Positions 28,421 to 37,110 of a stretch of 64,000 bases of DNA are shown piece by piece. The notes under the pieces are model-generated. The model was given only the letters and a program-made list of their open reading frames with translations, searched no databases and was not told the origin of the DNA. The stretch is taken from contig NZ_JACHMG010000001.1 in NCBI RefSeq assembly GCF_014204865.1, positions 5,358,501-5,422,500 of the forward strand. The letters are read 5' to 3'. Numbering within the stretch: position 1 is the stretch's first letter; each line of letters opens with the position of its first letter. The translations under genes were made by a program, and so were the position numbers. The stretch is from Amycolatopsis jiangsuensis (GTDB lineage: Bacteria; Actinomycetota; Actinomycetes; Mycobacteriales; Pseudonocardiaceae).

Positions 28421-28984
28421 GTGGCGTATCCCGCGTTGGACCGAACTGCGAAGCTCGAACTGGCCAGGCTGATCACCGAACTGGCTGTGGTACACGGCAA
28501 AGTGACGTTGGCTTCCGGCAAGGAAGCCGACTACTACATCGATCTCCGGCGCGCGACGCTGCACCACGCCGCCGCGCCGCTGGTCGGCAAGCTGCTGCGG
28601 CAGCTGACCGCTGACTGGGACTACGTCGCGGCCGGCGGGCTCACCCTCGGCGCCGATCCGGTCGCGCTCGCGATGCTGCACTCCGCGGCGACCGACGGTG
28701 TGGTGCTCGACGCCTTCGTGGTCCGAAAGGCCGTCAAGGAGCACGGCATGCAGCGGCAGATCGAAGGTGTCGAGGTACGCGGACAGCGCGTGCTCGCTGT
28801 CGAGGACACCTCGACCACCGGCGGCAGCGTGCTCACCGCGGTCACCGCGTTGCGCGAAGCCGGCGCTGAGGTCGTCGGGGTGGCCACCGTCGTCGACCGC
28901 GACACCGGTGCGCGCGAAGCGGTCGAGAAGGAAGGCCTCGAGTACCGCTACGTGCTGAACAAGGACGATCTCGGGCTCAGCTGA
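28421..28984 (+). CDS. pyrE: Orotate phosphoribosyltransferase
   Basis: 187 residues from a GTG. It shows FVVRKAVKEHG (catalytic lysine loop) and the PRPP-binding motif VLAVEDTSTTGGS, with VTLASGKEADYYIDLR near the N-terminus. It makes orotidine monophosphate from orotate and PRPP in pyrimidine synthesis. It is separated from the other pyr genes, as in mycobacteria. Confidence 0.96.
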   Translation: MAYPALDRTAKLELARLITELAVVHGKVTLASGKEADYYIDLRRATLHHAAAPLVGKLLRQLTADWDYVAAGGLTLGADPVALAMLHSAATDGVVLDAFVVRKAVKEHGMQRQIEGVEVRGQRVLAVEDTSTTGGSVLTAVTALREAGAEVVGVATVVDRDTGAREAVEKEGLEYRYVLNKDDLGLS

Positions 28985-29073
28985 GGCTGATTCGCCGCGG
29001 TGACCGCAATCACCCACAATGCGTGCGTGACGAATTCCCGCACCGCGGTGTCCCCCTGATGGAAGGGGGTGCC

Positions 29074-29640
29074 GTGACCACGACCAACGCGGAACCCGGC
29101 ACGCCGCTCGACGACGCGACACTCGTCGGCCGTGCGCGCGACGGGGACGTACGGGCTTATGAACAGCTCGTACTCCGCTATCAGGGCCCGATGTTCCGGC
29201 TCGCGGTGAAGATGCTGCACCACCGCGGGGACGCCGAGGACGTCGTGCAGGAGGTCTTCCTCGGCGCGTGGCGCAAACTGGAGCAGCTCAGCGACGACCA
29301 GGCGTTCGTCGGCTGGCTCTACCGGAGCACCACGAACCGCTGCCTGAACGTCATCCGGGCCCGGCGGCCGCAGGCCGACGTGGACCTGGACCTGGCCGAG
29401 TCACCGCGCCGAGACGCCCGCCCGGAGCACGCGGCGCAGGTCAGCAGCCAGCTGGCCGCGCTCAACGAGGCACTGCGGGACCTGACGCCCCAGCAGCGTG
29501 CCTGCTGGTTGCTGCGTGAGGTGCACGGTCGCTCGTACGACGAGATCGGCCAGGTCGTCGGCGCGAACCCCACGGCGGTCCGGGGGCGGATAGCCCGCGC
29601 CCGCGCACAGCTGGCGGAGGTGATGAAGCCGTGGCGGTGA
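29074..29640 (+). CDS. ECF-type RNA polymerase sigma factor
   Basis: 188 residues from the GTG at 29074, preceded by GAAGGGGG. Region 2 is clear (VLRYQGPMFRLAVKMLHHRGDAEDVVQEVFLGAWRKL) and region 4 is YDEIGQVVGANPTAVRGRIARARAQL. The next gene begins inside its 3' end and carries a zinc anti-sigma motif, so this is probably a stress sigma factor with its partner. The Asp23-family genes downstream are likely its targets or its operon. Confidence 0.92.
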   Translation: MTTTNAEPGTPLDDATLVGRARDGDVRAYEQLVLRYQGPMFRLAVKMLHHRGDAEDVVQEVFLGAWRKLEQLSDDQAFVGWLYRSTTNRCLNVIRARRPQADVDLDLAESPRRDARPEHAAQVSSQLAALNEALRDLTPQQRACWLLREVHGRSYDEIGQVVGANPTAVRGRIARARAQLAEVMKPWR

Positions 29641-30203
29641 ACCAGGACTACGAACTGCCCTGTGGCCGGGAACTCGAGACGGTATGGGCGCGGCTCGACG
29701 AGGTCGGCACCGGACACGCCGACGAGCACGAACTGACCTGCCCGCACTGCGGTACCGCGCGCGCGAGCCTGCTGGCGCTGCGGGAGGCGACCCAGGAGCT
29801 GGTGGCCGAACCCGATCCGGCGCCGCCGGACCTGGTCGGGCGGATCATGTCCGCGGTCCGCGCCGAGGTACGCCGGGGCCAGATGCTGGACCTCGGGACG
29901 CCGGAGGCGGGCGGGGTCGAGGTCAGCGAGCAGGCGGTGGCGGTGGTCCTGCGCTACGCCGCGGACGCCGCCGGCGACGTGCGGGCGCGCCGGGTCCGGG
30001 TGCGCACGGTCGGCGTGGACGACGGCGGGGCCAGCCGCGTCGAGGTGGAGCTCACTCTCGCCGTGCGGCTGGGGAACGCCCACGGCGGTGATTCGCTGGC
30101 ACGGGTGCGAGAGCTGGTCACCGCGGCCGCGGCCGCGCGGGTCGGACTGTTGATGGAGAAGCTGGACCTGCTGGTGGAAGACGTGTACGAGGACGCGGAA
30201 TGA
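29631..30203 (+). CDS. Anti-sigma-like zinc motif protein with Asp23-like domain
   Basis: 190 residues from the GTG at 29631 (a GTG at 29637 is possible), overlapping the sigma gene. Residues near 34-41 read HELTCPHC, an exact HxxxCxxC zinc anti-sigma (ZAS) motif. From about residue 97 the sequence resembles an Asp23/Gls24 domain (VEVSEQAVAVVLRYAADAAGDV; VEVELTLAVRLG). No membrane helix. I infer a soluble anti-sigma factor that senses envelope state through its own Asp23-like domain. The fold of the second half is less certain than the zinc motif. Confidence 0.7.
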   Translation: MAVNQDYELPCGRELETVWARLDEVGTGHADEHELTCPHCGTARASLLALREATQELVAEPDPAPPDLVGRIMSAVRAEVRRGQMLDLGTPEAGGVEVSEQAVAVVLRYAADAAGDVRARRVRVRTVGVDDGGASRVEVELTLAVRLGNAHGGDSLARVRELVTAAAAARVGLLMEKLDLLVEDVYEDAE

Positions 30204-30568
30204 CAGTCGAGGCCGAATACGTGATCGCCGAACCGGTGGTCGCGAGTGTCGCGGCGCGGGCGGCGATCGAGACGTCCGGGGTGGTGCGGCTCGAACCGGG
30301 GCTGCGCGGGCTCGTCACGGCGTGGACCCGGGCCGCGCGGCAGCGCTGGAGGGGGCTCGAACCCGCGCCTGCCGACGGCGTGCGCGTGCGCACCGTCGAG
30401 GGGCGCCTGACCGTGGAGATCGACGTGGTCGTCTCCAGCGTCGACCAGGCCGCCGCGGTGGGCCGCGCGGTACAGCGTTCGGTCACCCGCGCGGTCGCCG
30501 AGCAGACCGGGGCTTCCGTCGACGCGGTCACCGTGTCCATATTGGACATCGAAGTGGGTGGCCGGTGA
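30200..30568 (+). CDS. Asp23/Gls24-family envelope stress protein
   Basis: 122 residues; its ATG overlaps the previous stop (ATGA). The domain spans most of the protein: VIAEPVVASVAARAAIETSGVVRLEP at the start and a paired strand-helix end (VEIDVVVSSVDQAAAVGRAVQRSVTRAVAEQTGASVDAVTVSILDIEV). Asp23 proteins form membrane-associated assemblies that help cell-envelope homeostasis in Gram-positive bacteria. Next gene overlaps by GTGA. Confidence 0.85.
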   Translation: MTVEAEYVIAEPVVASVAARAAIETSGVVRLEPGLRGLVTAWTRAARQRWRGLEPAPADGVRVRTVEGRLTVEIDVVVSSVDQAAAVGRAVQRSVTRAVAEQTGASVDAVTVSILDIEVGGR

Positions 30569-30870
30569 CGGCGACCACCGCCAGGGAGCTCGCGGGCAAG
30601 ATCGCCGAGGCCGTCGCGGGGGTCGAAGGGCTGCGCCCGGCCACCGTCGTCGCGTCCGACCTCAACTGGCTCCCGATCGACCTGTCCGGTGGCGCGGTGG
30701 ACCTGACCCCGGAGCTGGTCGAGGTCCGGCTGCTCGCGACCCGGCTGCCGTTGCCGCCGCTGCTGGAGCGGGCGGGCACCGTGGTGCGCGACCTGCTGGC
30801 CGGCACCGAATGGGAGCGGGCACGGCTACGGCTGGTCGTCACCGACATCGACGGCGCCGCGTTCGACTGA
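30565..30870 (+). CDS. Small Asp23-operon protein, unknown function
   Basis: 101 residues from a GTG that overlaps the upstream stop. It begins TARELAGKIAEAVAGVEGLRPATV and ends LRLVVTDIDGAAFD. The N-terminal helix resembles the helix of Asp23 domains, but I do not recognise a family. Tight coupling in the sigma/Asp23 operon suggests a supporting role. Confidence 0.7.
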   Translation: MTATTARELAGKIAEAVAGVEGLRPATVVASDLNWLPIDLSGGAVDLTPELVEVRLLATRLPLPPLLERAGTVVRDLLAGTEWERARLRLVVTDIDGAAFD

Positions 30871-30973
30871 GCAGCACATCACACGATCGGGTCGTGCCGA
30901 TCTTCGCTGTGCGGTGTCGAACCGTTGACGGGGCACCAGACCGTTGCACCCACCCGAAACCGAGGGAGAGCCG

Positions 30974-31420
30974 ATGACCGCCACCCAGTCCGAGACCGCC
31001 GAGCTGGCCACCCGCCCGGACGCCGGGCCACTCGTGACCTCGCAGGGCGTCACGACCGTCGCCGACGTCGTCGTGCAGAAGATCGCCGGCCTCGCCACGC
31101 GTGAAGTGACCGGGGTGCACGCGCTCGGCGGCGGGGCCGCCCGCGCGCTCGGTGCGCTGCGCGACCGCATCCCGGGTGCCTCGGCCAGCGCGGGCCAGGG
31201 CGTCGCGGTGGAGGTCGGCGAGAAGCAGGCCGCGATCGATCTGCAGATCGTGGTCGAGTACGGCGTGCCGATCGCCGAGCTGGCCCGGCAGGTGCGGCGC
31301 AACGTGATCGGTGCGATCGAGCAGATGACCGGCCTCGAGGTGGTCGAGGTGAACATCACCGTGGGCGACGTGTACCTGCCCAGCGACGAGGAGCCGCAGG
31401 CCACCGACCGCGTGCAGTGA
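30974..31420 (+). CDS. Asp23/Gls24-family envelope stress protein
   Basis: 148 residues from the ATG at 30974 with ribosome site GAGGGAGA. The canonical domain is well preserved: VADVVVQKIAGLATREVTGVHALGGG, AIDLQIVVEYGVPIAELARQVRRN, MTGLEVVEVNITVGDVYLP. It is the most typical Asp23 protein of the cluster. It lies 103 bp after the previous gene, so it may also have its own promoter. A hairpin terminator follows directly. Confidence 0.92.
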   Translation: MTATQSETAELATRPDAGPLVTSQGVTTVADVVVQKIAGLATREVTGVHALGGGAARALGALRDRIPGASASAGQGVAVEVGEKQAAIDLQIVVEYGVPIAELARQVRRNVIGAIEQMTGLEVVEVNITVGDVYLPSDEEPQATDRVQ

Positions 31421-31429
31421 CCGGCGTAC

Positions 31430-31457
31430 GGACCGGCCACCGAACCGTGGCCGGTCC
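31430..31457. terminator. Hairpin terminator after the Asp23 operon
   Basis: GGACCGGCCAC and GTGGCCGGTCC pair perfectly around CGAACC, 10 bp after the stop of the last Asp23 gene. Confidence 0.78.
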
Positions 31458-31668
31458 GGGTCGCCCGCCGGTGGTCACGGTTGACCCGGTGCGGCGAAAC
31501 CCGCAGCGGTGAACATCCGCCGGGTTCCCACTCGCAGTCACGTCCTCGCTACCGCCGGGGTGACCCGGTTGCTCCGGTGGGTCGAACATCACAAGGCCTC
31601 CCCCGTTTTCCCGCTCGGCCACCGGCAATCCGGAGTAACGTCGCTGGTACGGGACCTGGGAGGAGGCG

Positions 31669-32070
31669 GTGGTGAACCCTTCGGTCGCACACGTTCTCGC
31701 CGACGTCACAGTGGCCGTGCACATCCTCGCGCTGCTGTTCATCGGCCTGGGTGGTTTCCTCGCGTGGCGCTGGCCCAAGATCGTGTTCGTGCACGTGTTC
31801 TTCGCGGTGTGGGGCGTGCTGGTGAACGTCACGCCGATCCCGTGCCCGCTCACCGCGCTGGAGGACTACTTCCGCCACCAGCAGGGTCTCGGTGACCTTC
31901 CCGGCGGGTTCAACGCGTACTACCTCTACGACACGGTGATCCCGAGTTCGGTGCTGCCCGCGGTGGTCGTCGTGGCGGTCGGGCTGCTGCTGTTTTCCTA
32001 CGTCGGCGCCTATCACCGCTGGCGTCACCGCCACCACGACACTCCGACGCACGAGCTGCGGGTGGGCTGA
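31669..32070 (+). CDS. DUF2784 family membrane protein
   Basis: About 133 residues; GTG codons at 31669 and 31672 are both possible, with AGGAGG just upstream. Four membrane helices, with the family signature VAVHILALLFIGLGGFLAWRW, then NVTPIPCPLTALEDYFR containing a conserved Cys-Pro. Function unknown; no active site is established for the family. The 248 bp upstream contain only the Asp23 terminator and no other recognisable element. Confidence 0.8.
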   Translation: MVNPSVAHVLADVTVAVHILALLFIGLGGFLAWRWPKIVFVHVFFAVWGVLVNVTPIPCPLTALEDYFRHQQGLGDLPGGFNAYYLYDTVIPSSVLPAVVVVAVGLLLFSYVGAYHRWRHRHHDTPTHELRVG

Positions 32071-32086
32071 GCGAGAATCGTCCTTC

Positions 32087-32746
32087 GTGACCAGCGAACC
32101 GCACGAAGCCGGACCCACCGAATGGGGCAGCCGTGAGGAGGTGGGCGTCGGGCCCTGGCCGGGAGACTGGCCGGCCGACCCGCGCTACGACCCCGAACTG
32201 CTGGCAGGCGGGGACCGCCGCAACGTGGTGGACGCCTACCGCTACTGGCGGCGCGAGGCGATCGTGTCCGACGTGGACGCCCGGCGGCATCCGTTCCACG
32301 TGGCGATCGAGAACTTCCAGCACGACCACAACATCGGCACGGTGGTTCGCACGGCCAACGCGTTCGCCGCGGCCGAGGTGCACATCGTCGGCCGCCGTCG
32401 CTGGAACCGGCGCGGGGCCATGGTCACCGATCGTTACCAGCACCTGCGGCACCATGAGGACGTCGCCGGGCTGCTGGAGTTCGCCGCCACGGCCGGGTTG
32501 ACCGTGGTCGCGGTCGACAACACCCCCGGTGCCGAACCACTCGAAGCGGCCGAGCTGCCGCGTGCCTGCGTGCTGCTCTTCGGCCAGGAAGGCCCCGGCC
32601 TGTCCGCGGCCACCCAGTCCGGCGCGGCGAAGGTGGTGTCGATCGCCCAGTTCGGCACCACCCGGTCGATCAACGCCGGGGTGGCCGCCGGGATCGTGAT
32701 GCACTCTTGGATCCGGCGGCACGCGGACCTCTCGAAAGCCTGGTGA
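32087..32746 (+). CDS. TrmH/SpoU-family RNA 2'-O-methyltransferase
   Basis: 219 residues from a GTG. The three SPOUT motifs are present: N-H-N-I-G-T-V-V-R-T-A-N, LFGQEGPGLS and SIAQFGTTRSINAGVAAGIVMHSW. It transfers methyl from SAM to a ribose 2'-OH of tRNA or rRNA through the knotted fold; which RNA cannot be told. It is followed by a GH76 gene, an order that recalls the mycobacterial region. Confidence 0.9.
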   Translation: MTSEPHEAGPTEWGSREEVGVGPWPGDWPADPRYDPELLAGGDRRNVVDAYRYWRREAIVSDVDARRHPFHVAIENFQHDHNIGTVVRTANAFAAAEVHIVGRRRWNRRGAMVTDRYQHLRHHEDVAGLLEFAATAGLTVVAVDNTPGAEPLEAAELPRACVLLFGQEGPGLSAATQSGAAKVVSIAQFGTTRSINAGVAAGIVMHSWIRRHADLSKAW

Positions 32747-32785
32747 CGCTCGCCGGGTGCGGTGCCGCGAGGGACAATCGCGTGC

Positions 32786-33811
32786 ATGGACGGCGAGGAC
32801 GATCCCGCGGCGCGGGCGGCCGCGGCCGAGCACGCGGTGCGGGGACGGCACCTGCGCCGGGTGTGGGGTGTGCCGGGCACCGTGCTGGGCCGCAGTGGCT
32901 GGCCGCCGAGCCTCGGTCAGCGGCTGCACTGGCACTGGAACTACTGGTGGCAGGCGCATCTGCTGGACTGCCTCGTGGACGCGCAGCTGCGCGCGCCCGA
33001 CCCCGGCCGGGCGCGGATGATCGACCGGTTCGTCCGGTCCGTGCACCGACGCAACTTCGGCACCTGGGTGAACGACTTCTACGACGACATCGCATGGCTC
33101 GGCCTGGCCCTGCAACGAGTCCGCGCTCTCAACCTGTCCACAGTAGACCCCGCCATCGCGGCGATCGACGCGCGGCTGCGCGAGGGGTGGACCGACGAAC
33201 TGGGTGGCGGTATCTGGTGGCGGCGCGGCGACCGGTTCAAGAACGCCCCGGCCAACGGTCCGGCGGCGATCTTCCACGCCCGGGAAGGTGATCACGCTCG
33301 CGCCGGCGCTCTGACGCGGTGGCTCACCACGACGCTCGTCGACCCGGCCACCGGGCTGGTCTGGGACGGCATCCGCGCCGACACCGGCGAACTGGTGAAG
33401 CACATCTTCACCTACTGTCAAGGAGTTTACCTCGGCGCCTGCCTTGAGCAGTCCGAAGTGGACAATGCTGCTCGTACGGTGCACGCGGTGGCGGAGCATC
33501 TCGCGCCCGAGGGCGTGCTGCGTGGGTGCAATGGCGGCGACGGTGGGTTGTTCGCCGCGATCCTGGCGCGGTATCTGGCACTGGCCGCGACCCGGCTCGA
33601 CGTGCCGGAGGCCGGCGTCGCGCGTGGGATCGTGGTCGCGTCGGCCGAGGCGTGCTGGCGTGGTGCGGTGCCGGCGCCCAGCGGGCCGTTGTTCAGTGCG
33701 GAATGGTCCCGGCCGGCCCCGTCGCTGCCGCTCGGCGCGGCGCCGGAACGGGATCTGTCCGTCCACATCGGAGCGTGGATGCTGCTGGAGGCCGCGGCCA
33801 CGTTGGGCTGA
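32786..33811 (+). CDS. GH76-family glycosyl hydrolase (alpha-1,6-mannanase-like), cytoplasmic
   Basis: 341 residues from the ATG at 32786. It shows WHWNYWWQAHLLDC, the catalytic Asp pair in NDFYDDIAWLGLAL, and KNAPANGPAAIFHAR, all typical of GH76 (alpha/alpha)6 enzymes that act on alpha-1,6-mannan. No signal peptide is visible, so it probably acts inside the cell or leaves by another route. It resembles M. tuberculosis Rv0365c. Mannan-containing lipoglycans are plausible substrates in this group, but this is inference. Confidence 0.85.
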   Translation: MDGEDDPAARAAAAEHAVRGRHLRRVWGVPGTVLGRSGWPPSLGQRLHWHWNYWWQAHLLDCLVDAQLRAPDPGRARMIDRFVRSVHRRNFGTWVNDFYDDIAWLGLALQRVRALNLSTVDPAIAAIDARLREGWTDELGGGIWWRRGDRFKNAPANGPAAIFHAREGDHARAGALTRWLTTTLVDPATGLVWDGIRADTGELVKHIFTYCQGVYLGACLEQSEVDNAARTVHAVAEHLAPEGVLRGCNGGDGGLFAAILARYLALAATRLDVPEAGVARGIVVASAEACWRGAVPAPSGPLFSAEWSRPAPSLPLGAAPERDLSVHIGAWMLLEAAATLG

Positions 33812-33834
33812 GGCTCGGCGGACGCAGGACGGGA

Positions 33835-34701
33835 TCAGCAGCCGCAGGACGCGCGATGCAGGAACCGTGGGGCGAGCCGGACGGCCTCCGGGCGGCGCTC
33901 CGGTTCGCGGCAGCGTTCGACGAGCAGCTGGACCGCGCGCCTGCCCATTTCCGAGATCGGCTGCGCCATCGTGGTGACGCCGGGGGAGACCGTGCGGGCC
34001 CAGTCCATGTCGCCGTAGCCGACCACGGCGAGCTCCGACCCGATGCGGACCGCGCGGCGGTGGGCCTCCCACTGGACCCCGATCAGCATCGCCTCGCCGG
34101 CGACCACGATGGCGGTCGGGGAAGGCCAGCCGTCGAGCAGCTTCGCCGCGGCACGGGCCGCGCCGCCTGCCGACGACATCCCGCACGCGACGAGTTCCGG
34201 GTTGTACCGCAGACCCGCCCGGCCGAGCCCGAGCCGGTAGCCCAGCGTGCGTTCCTCGCTGACCGTGGACCCGGATTCGCCGGTGATCAGCGCGATCCGC
34301 CGGTGCCGCCGCGACGCGAGATGCTCGACGAGGGCGGACATGGCCTGGATGTTCTCGGAGCCGACCTGGTCGACGTCGTTGCGCCCGGCGATCCGGTCGA
34401 CCAGCACCGTGGGCACGCCCATCCGCACCAGCCCGTTGACCACCGCCTCGTCCCCCGGCGCCGGAACCAGCAGCATCCCGTCGACCCGGTCGGCCCGCAA
34501 CGCCCGCACGACGGCGGCTTCCTCCCGCACCGAATCGCCGGTGTCGGCCAGCAGCAGATCGCAGCCGGAACGCGCCGCGGCACCACGGATGGCACGCAGC
34601 AGCCGATCGTTGTACGGGTTGGCGTGCCGGCCAAGGGCCACCCCGAACCGGTACGCGACCGGCGGGTCCCAGACCGGAGCCACCGGCGCCAGAACGGTCA
34701 T
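33835..34701 (-). CDS. LacI-type sensor domain without DNA-binding region
   Basis: 288 residues covering the LacI/periplasmic-binding sensor fold only: YRFGVALGRHANPYNDRLL, DGMLLVPAPGDEA, DVDQVGSENIQAMSALVEHLA, and the C-terminal HRASCGC. No helix-turn-helix is encoded in any frame upstream and there is no signal peptide. It is a close paralogue of the full LacI protein next door, sharing DVDQVG-ENIQA-SAL and the Cys-Gly-Cys end. It may be a co-sensor, a decoy partner or a truncation product; intact codon structure argues against simple decay. Confidence 0.75.
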   Translation of the reverse strand: MTVLAPVAPVWDPPVAYRFGVALGRHANPYNDRLLRAIRGAAARSGCDLLLADTGDSVREEAAVVRALRADRVDGMLLVPAPGDEAVVNGLVRMGVPTVLVDRIAGRNDVDQVGSENIQAMSALVEHLASRRHRRIALITGESGSTVSEERTLGYRLGLGRAGLRYNPELVACGMSSAGGAARAAAKLLDGWPSPTAIVVAGEAMLIGVQWEAHRRAVRIGSELAVVGYGDMDWARTVSPGVTTMAQPISEMGRRAVQLLVERCREPERRPEAVRLAPRFLHRASCGC

Positions 34702-34915
34702 CTTCCAGGCTCTCGTCGTCGTTCTTACCCAACGGTAACTACTACTCGCGCGTACCGAGAGCGGTCACGACCATCGAGTCCGGAGAATCACTGGGATGAG
34801 TGAATGCCCTCGTCGCGACGCACTCAGGGTGAGCATCCAACCGTCGCGTTCACACCGGGTTGGCGGTTCCGCCTTCCGGCCGCGTCGGGACACCGGCCAA
34901 GCGGTCGAACGCTGG

Positions 34916-35941
34916 TCATCCCGCCGGGCAGCCGCAGGACTCGCGGTGGCGCAGGGTCGGTGGCAGCCGCACCGTTTCCGCCGGGCGGGTGGGGTCGGCG
35001 AGGCGGGCCAGCAGCAGCTGGACCGCCCGGCGGCCGATGGCCTCGATCGGCTGGGCCATCGTCGTCAGCGGGGGGTCCACGAACTCCGCCCACTCGACGT
35101 CGTCGTAGACCACCACCGGCAGGTCGCGGCCGAGGCGCAGGCCGCGGCGGCGGGATTCGTGCAGGGCGCCGACCATCATGCTGTCGTTGCCCACCACCAG
35201 CGCGGTCGGTGGATCGGGCAGGGCGAGCAGCGTGCTCAGCGCCAGCGCGCCGCCCTCGCGTGAGGACTGGCCGCAGGCCACCAGGTCCGGCGTCCACGCC
35301 AGGCCGGCGCGGCCGAGGCCGAGCCGGTACCCCAGCACCCGTTCGTCGCTGGTGGTGAGGCCGGGGGCACCGGAGATCATGCCGATCCGGCGGTGACCCA
35401 GCGACGCAAGGTGCGCGGTCAGCGCCGAGGTCGCCTGGATGTTCTCCGCGCCGACCTGGTCCACGTCGGTGCGCGTGGTGAGCCGGTCCATCAGCACGAT
35501 CGGCACGTCCAGTGACACGAGTTCGCCGATCGCCGGGCCGTCGCCCGGTGCGGGAGTCATCAGCAGGCCGTCCACGCGCCGCGACCGCAGTGCCCGGATC
35601 ACCTCGCGTTCGGTGTCCGCGGTGTCGTGCGTGTCCGCCAGCAGCACCGTGTAGCCGTTCGCCGAGGCCTCGCGCTCGATCGCCTGCATCAGCGCGGCGA
35701 AGTACGGGTTCGCCACCAGCGAGACGGCCATCCCGATCGACCGGGTCCCGCCGGTGACCAGGGAGCGCGCGATGGCGTCCCCGGTGTACCCGGTCGACTC
35801 GATGGCCCGCAGCACCGCGGTCTTCGTGTCCTCCGCGACGGCGCGGGTGCCGTTGACGACGTGCGAGACCGTCGTGATGGACACCCCGGCCATCTCCGCG
35901 ATGTCCCGCTGGGTCGGCCGCGCCGACCGCGGTCGTGGCAT
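34916..35941 (-). CDS. LacI-family transcriptional regulator of the sugar-uptake operon
   Basis: 341 residues from the ATG at 35941. The N-terminal helix-turn-helix is PTQRDIAEMAGVSITTVSHVVNG and the hinge is YTGDAIARSLVTG; the sensor domain follows and the protein ends RHRESCGCPAG. It is divergent from the ABC-type sugar operon and a perfect 24-bp palindrome lies in the shared promoter region. It probably represses both itself and the operon until the sugar or its phosphate binds. Confidence 0.93.
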   Translation of the reverse strand: MPRPRSARPTQRDIAEMAGVSITTVSHVVNGTRAVAEDTKTAVLRAIESTGYTGDAIARSLVTGGTRSIGMAVSLVANPYFAALMQAIEREASANGYTVLLADTHDTADTEREVIRALRSRRVDGLLMTPAPGDGPAIGELVSLDVPIVLMDRLTTRTDVDQVGAENIQATSALTAHLASLGHRRIGMISGAPGLTTSDERVLGYRLGLGRAGLAWTPDLVACGQSSREGGALALSTLLALPDPPTALVVGNDSMMVGALHESRRRGLRLGRDLPVVVYDDVEWAEFVDPPLTTMAQPIEAIGRRAVQLLLARLADPTRPAETVRLPPTLRHRESCGCPAG

Positions 35942-35963
35942 GTCGATCCTTCCGAAGAACTCG

Positions 35964-35987
35964 GCAAGCGTTTGCGCAAACGCTTGC
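35964..35987. promoter_or_regulatory. Perfect 24-bp LacI-type operator
   Basis: GCAAGCGTTTGC (35964-35975) is followed directly by its exact reverse complement GCAAACGCTTGC, giving a perfect palindrome with the central CG step typical of LacI-family operators. It lies 22 bp upstream of lacI and 69 bp upstream of the binding-protein gene. Confidence 0.9.
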
Positions 35988-36056
35988 GCCATGGCACGAG
36001 TCTGTCTACCTTCCCGTCCATCGGCAAGTTCGCACCTCGATTCGGAGGGCATCTCC

Positions 36057-37076
36057 ATGAGACAGCGCAGTCTCACCGCACTGGCGGTGGCGGCCGCCGT
36101 CGCGGTCTCCACCGCCGGCTGCACGGTCGAGCGCCACTGGGGTGGCGACACGGCCAAGGCCGGCAGCGGCAAGGCCAAGGTCGGCCTGGTCACCAAGACC
36201 GACACCAACCCGTACTTCGTCGAGTTGCGCAACGCCGCGGCCAAGGCCGCCAAGGCGAACGGCGCCGAATTCAGCGCGCTGGCCGGCCAGTTCGACGGCG
36301 ACAACGACGGTCAGGTCCGGGCCATCGAAAACCTGATGCAGCAGGGCGTGAACACCATCCTGATCACGCCCAGCTCGTCCACCGGCGTGCTCAAGGCGAT
36401 CCAGGACGCCAGGGACGCCGGCATCCTGGTGATCGCGCTCGACACCGCCACCGAACCCGCCGACGCGGTCGACGCCACCTTCGCCACCGACAACTTCGCC
36501 GCCGGTGAGCAGGAGGGCGCGTACGTGAAGGCGGCGCTCGTCGGCGCCGATCCCAAGCTGCTGATGGTCGACGGCACCGCGGGCGCGTCGGTGGACACGC
36601 AGCGGCACGGCGGGTTCCTCAAGGGCATGGGGCTCGAGGACGGCGCGCCGCAGATCAAGGGGCACACCAACGCCAACGGCGATCAGAGCCTCGCGCAGCA
36701 GGGGATGGAGAACCTGTTGCAGCGCACCACCGATCTCAACGCGATCTACTCGATGAACGAGCCGATGGGCCGCGGTGCCCACGCCGCGCTCAAGGCGCGC
36801 GGGCTCACCGGTCAGGTCGTGCTCGGCTCGATCGACGGCGGCTGTGAAGGCGTGCAGAACGTCAAGAGCGGACAGCTGGCGGTCACCGTCATGCAGTTCC
36901 CGCGGAAGATGGCCGAACAGGGAGTGCTCGCCGCGGTCGACTACGCCAAGACCGGCAAGAAGCCCTCCGGGTTCGTGAACACCGGTTCCACCACGATCAC
37001 CGACAAGCCGTTGCCCGGCGTCGAGAGCAAGGACACCGCCTGGGGCCTGCAGAACTGCTGGGGAGGCACGGAATGA
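36057..37076 (+). CDS. Sugar ABC transporter substrate-binding lipoprotein (FrcB-like)
   Basis: 339 residues. A signal peptide ends in the lipobox-like STAGC (cysteine near residue 22). The mature part is a ribose/fructose-type binding protein: KVGLVTKTDTNPYFVEL, LITPSSSTGVLKAIQDARDAGILVIALDT, and SIDGGCEGVQNVKSGQLAVTVMQFP. It captures a pentose, fructose or polyol outside the membrane for the permease downstream. Ribosome site GGAGGG. First gene of the LacI-controlled operon. Confidence 0.92.
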   Translation: MRQRSLTALAVAAAVAVSTAGCTVERHWGGDTAKAGSGKAKVGLVTKTDTNPYFVELRNAAAKAAKANGAEFSALAGQFDGDNDGQVRAIENLMQQGVNTILITPSSSTGVLKAIQDARDAGILVIALDTATEPADAVDATFATDNFAAGEQEGAYVKAALVGADPKLLMVDGTAGASVDTQRHGGFLKGMGLEDGAPQIKGHTNANGDQSLAQQGMENLLQRTTDLNAIYSMNEPMGRGAHAALKARGLTGQVVLGSIDGGCEGVQNVKSGQLAVTVMQFPRKMAEQGVLAAVDYAKTGKKPSGFVNTGSTTITDKPLPGVESKDTAWGLQNCWGGTE

Positions 37077-37110
37077 GCACCGACGACGTATTTTTTCGCG
37101 CGGAGGCGGC

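Noticed and set aside
33835..34701. Periplasmic sugar-binding protein
   Set aside because: The fold fits, but there is no signal peptide or lipobox and the closest relative is the adjacent LacI regulator, so a cytosolic sensor is more likely.
31910..34732. A 940-codon open frame antisense across trmH, GH76 and, out of frame, the LacI-like gene
   Set aside because: It crosses several well-supported genes and has no conserved motif or start signal.
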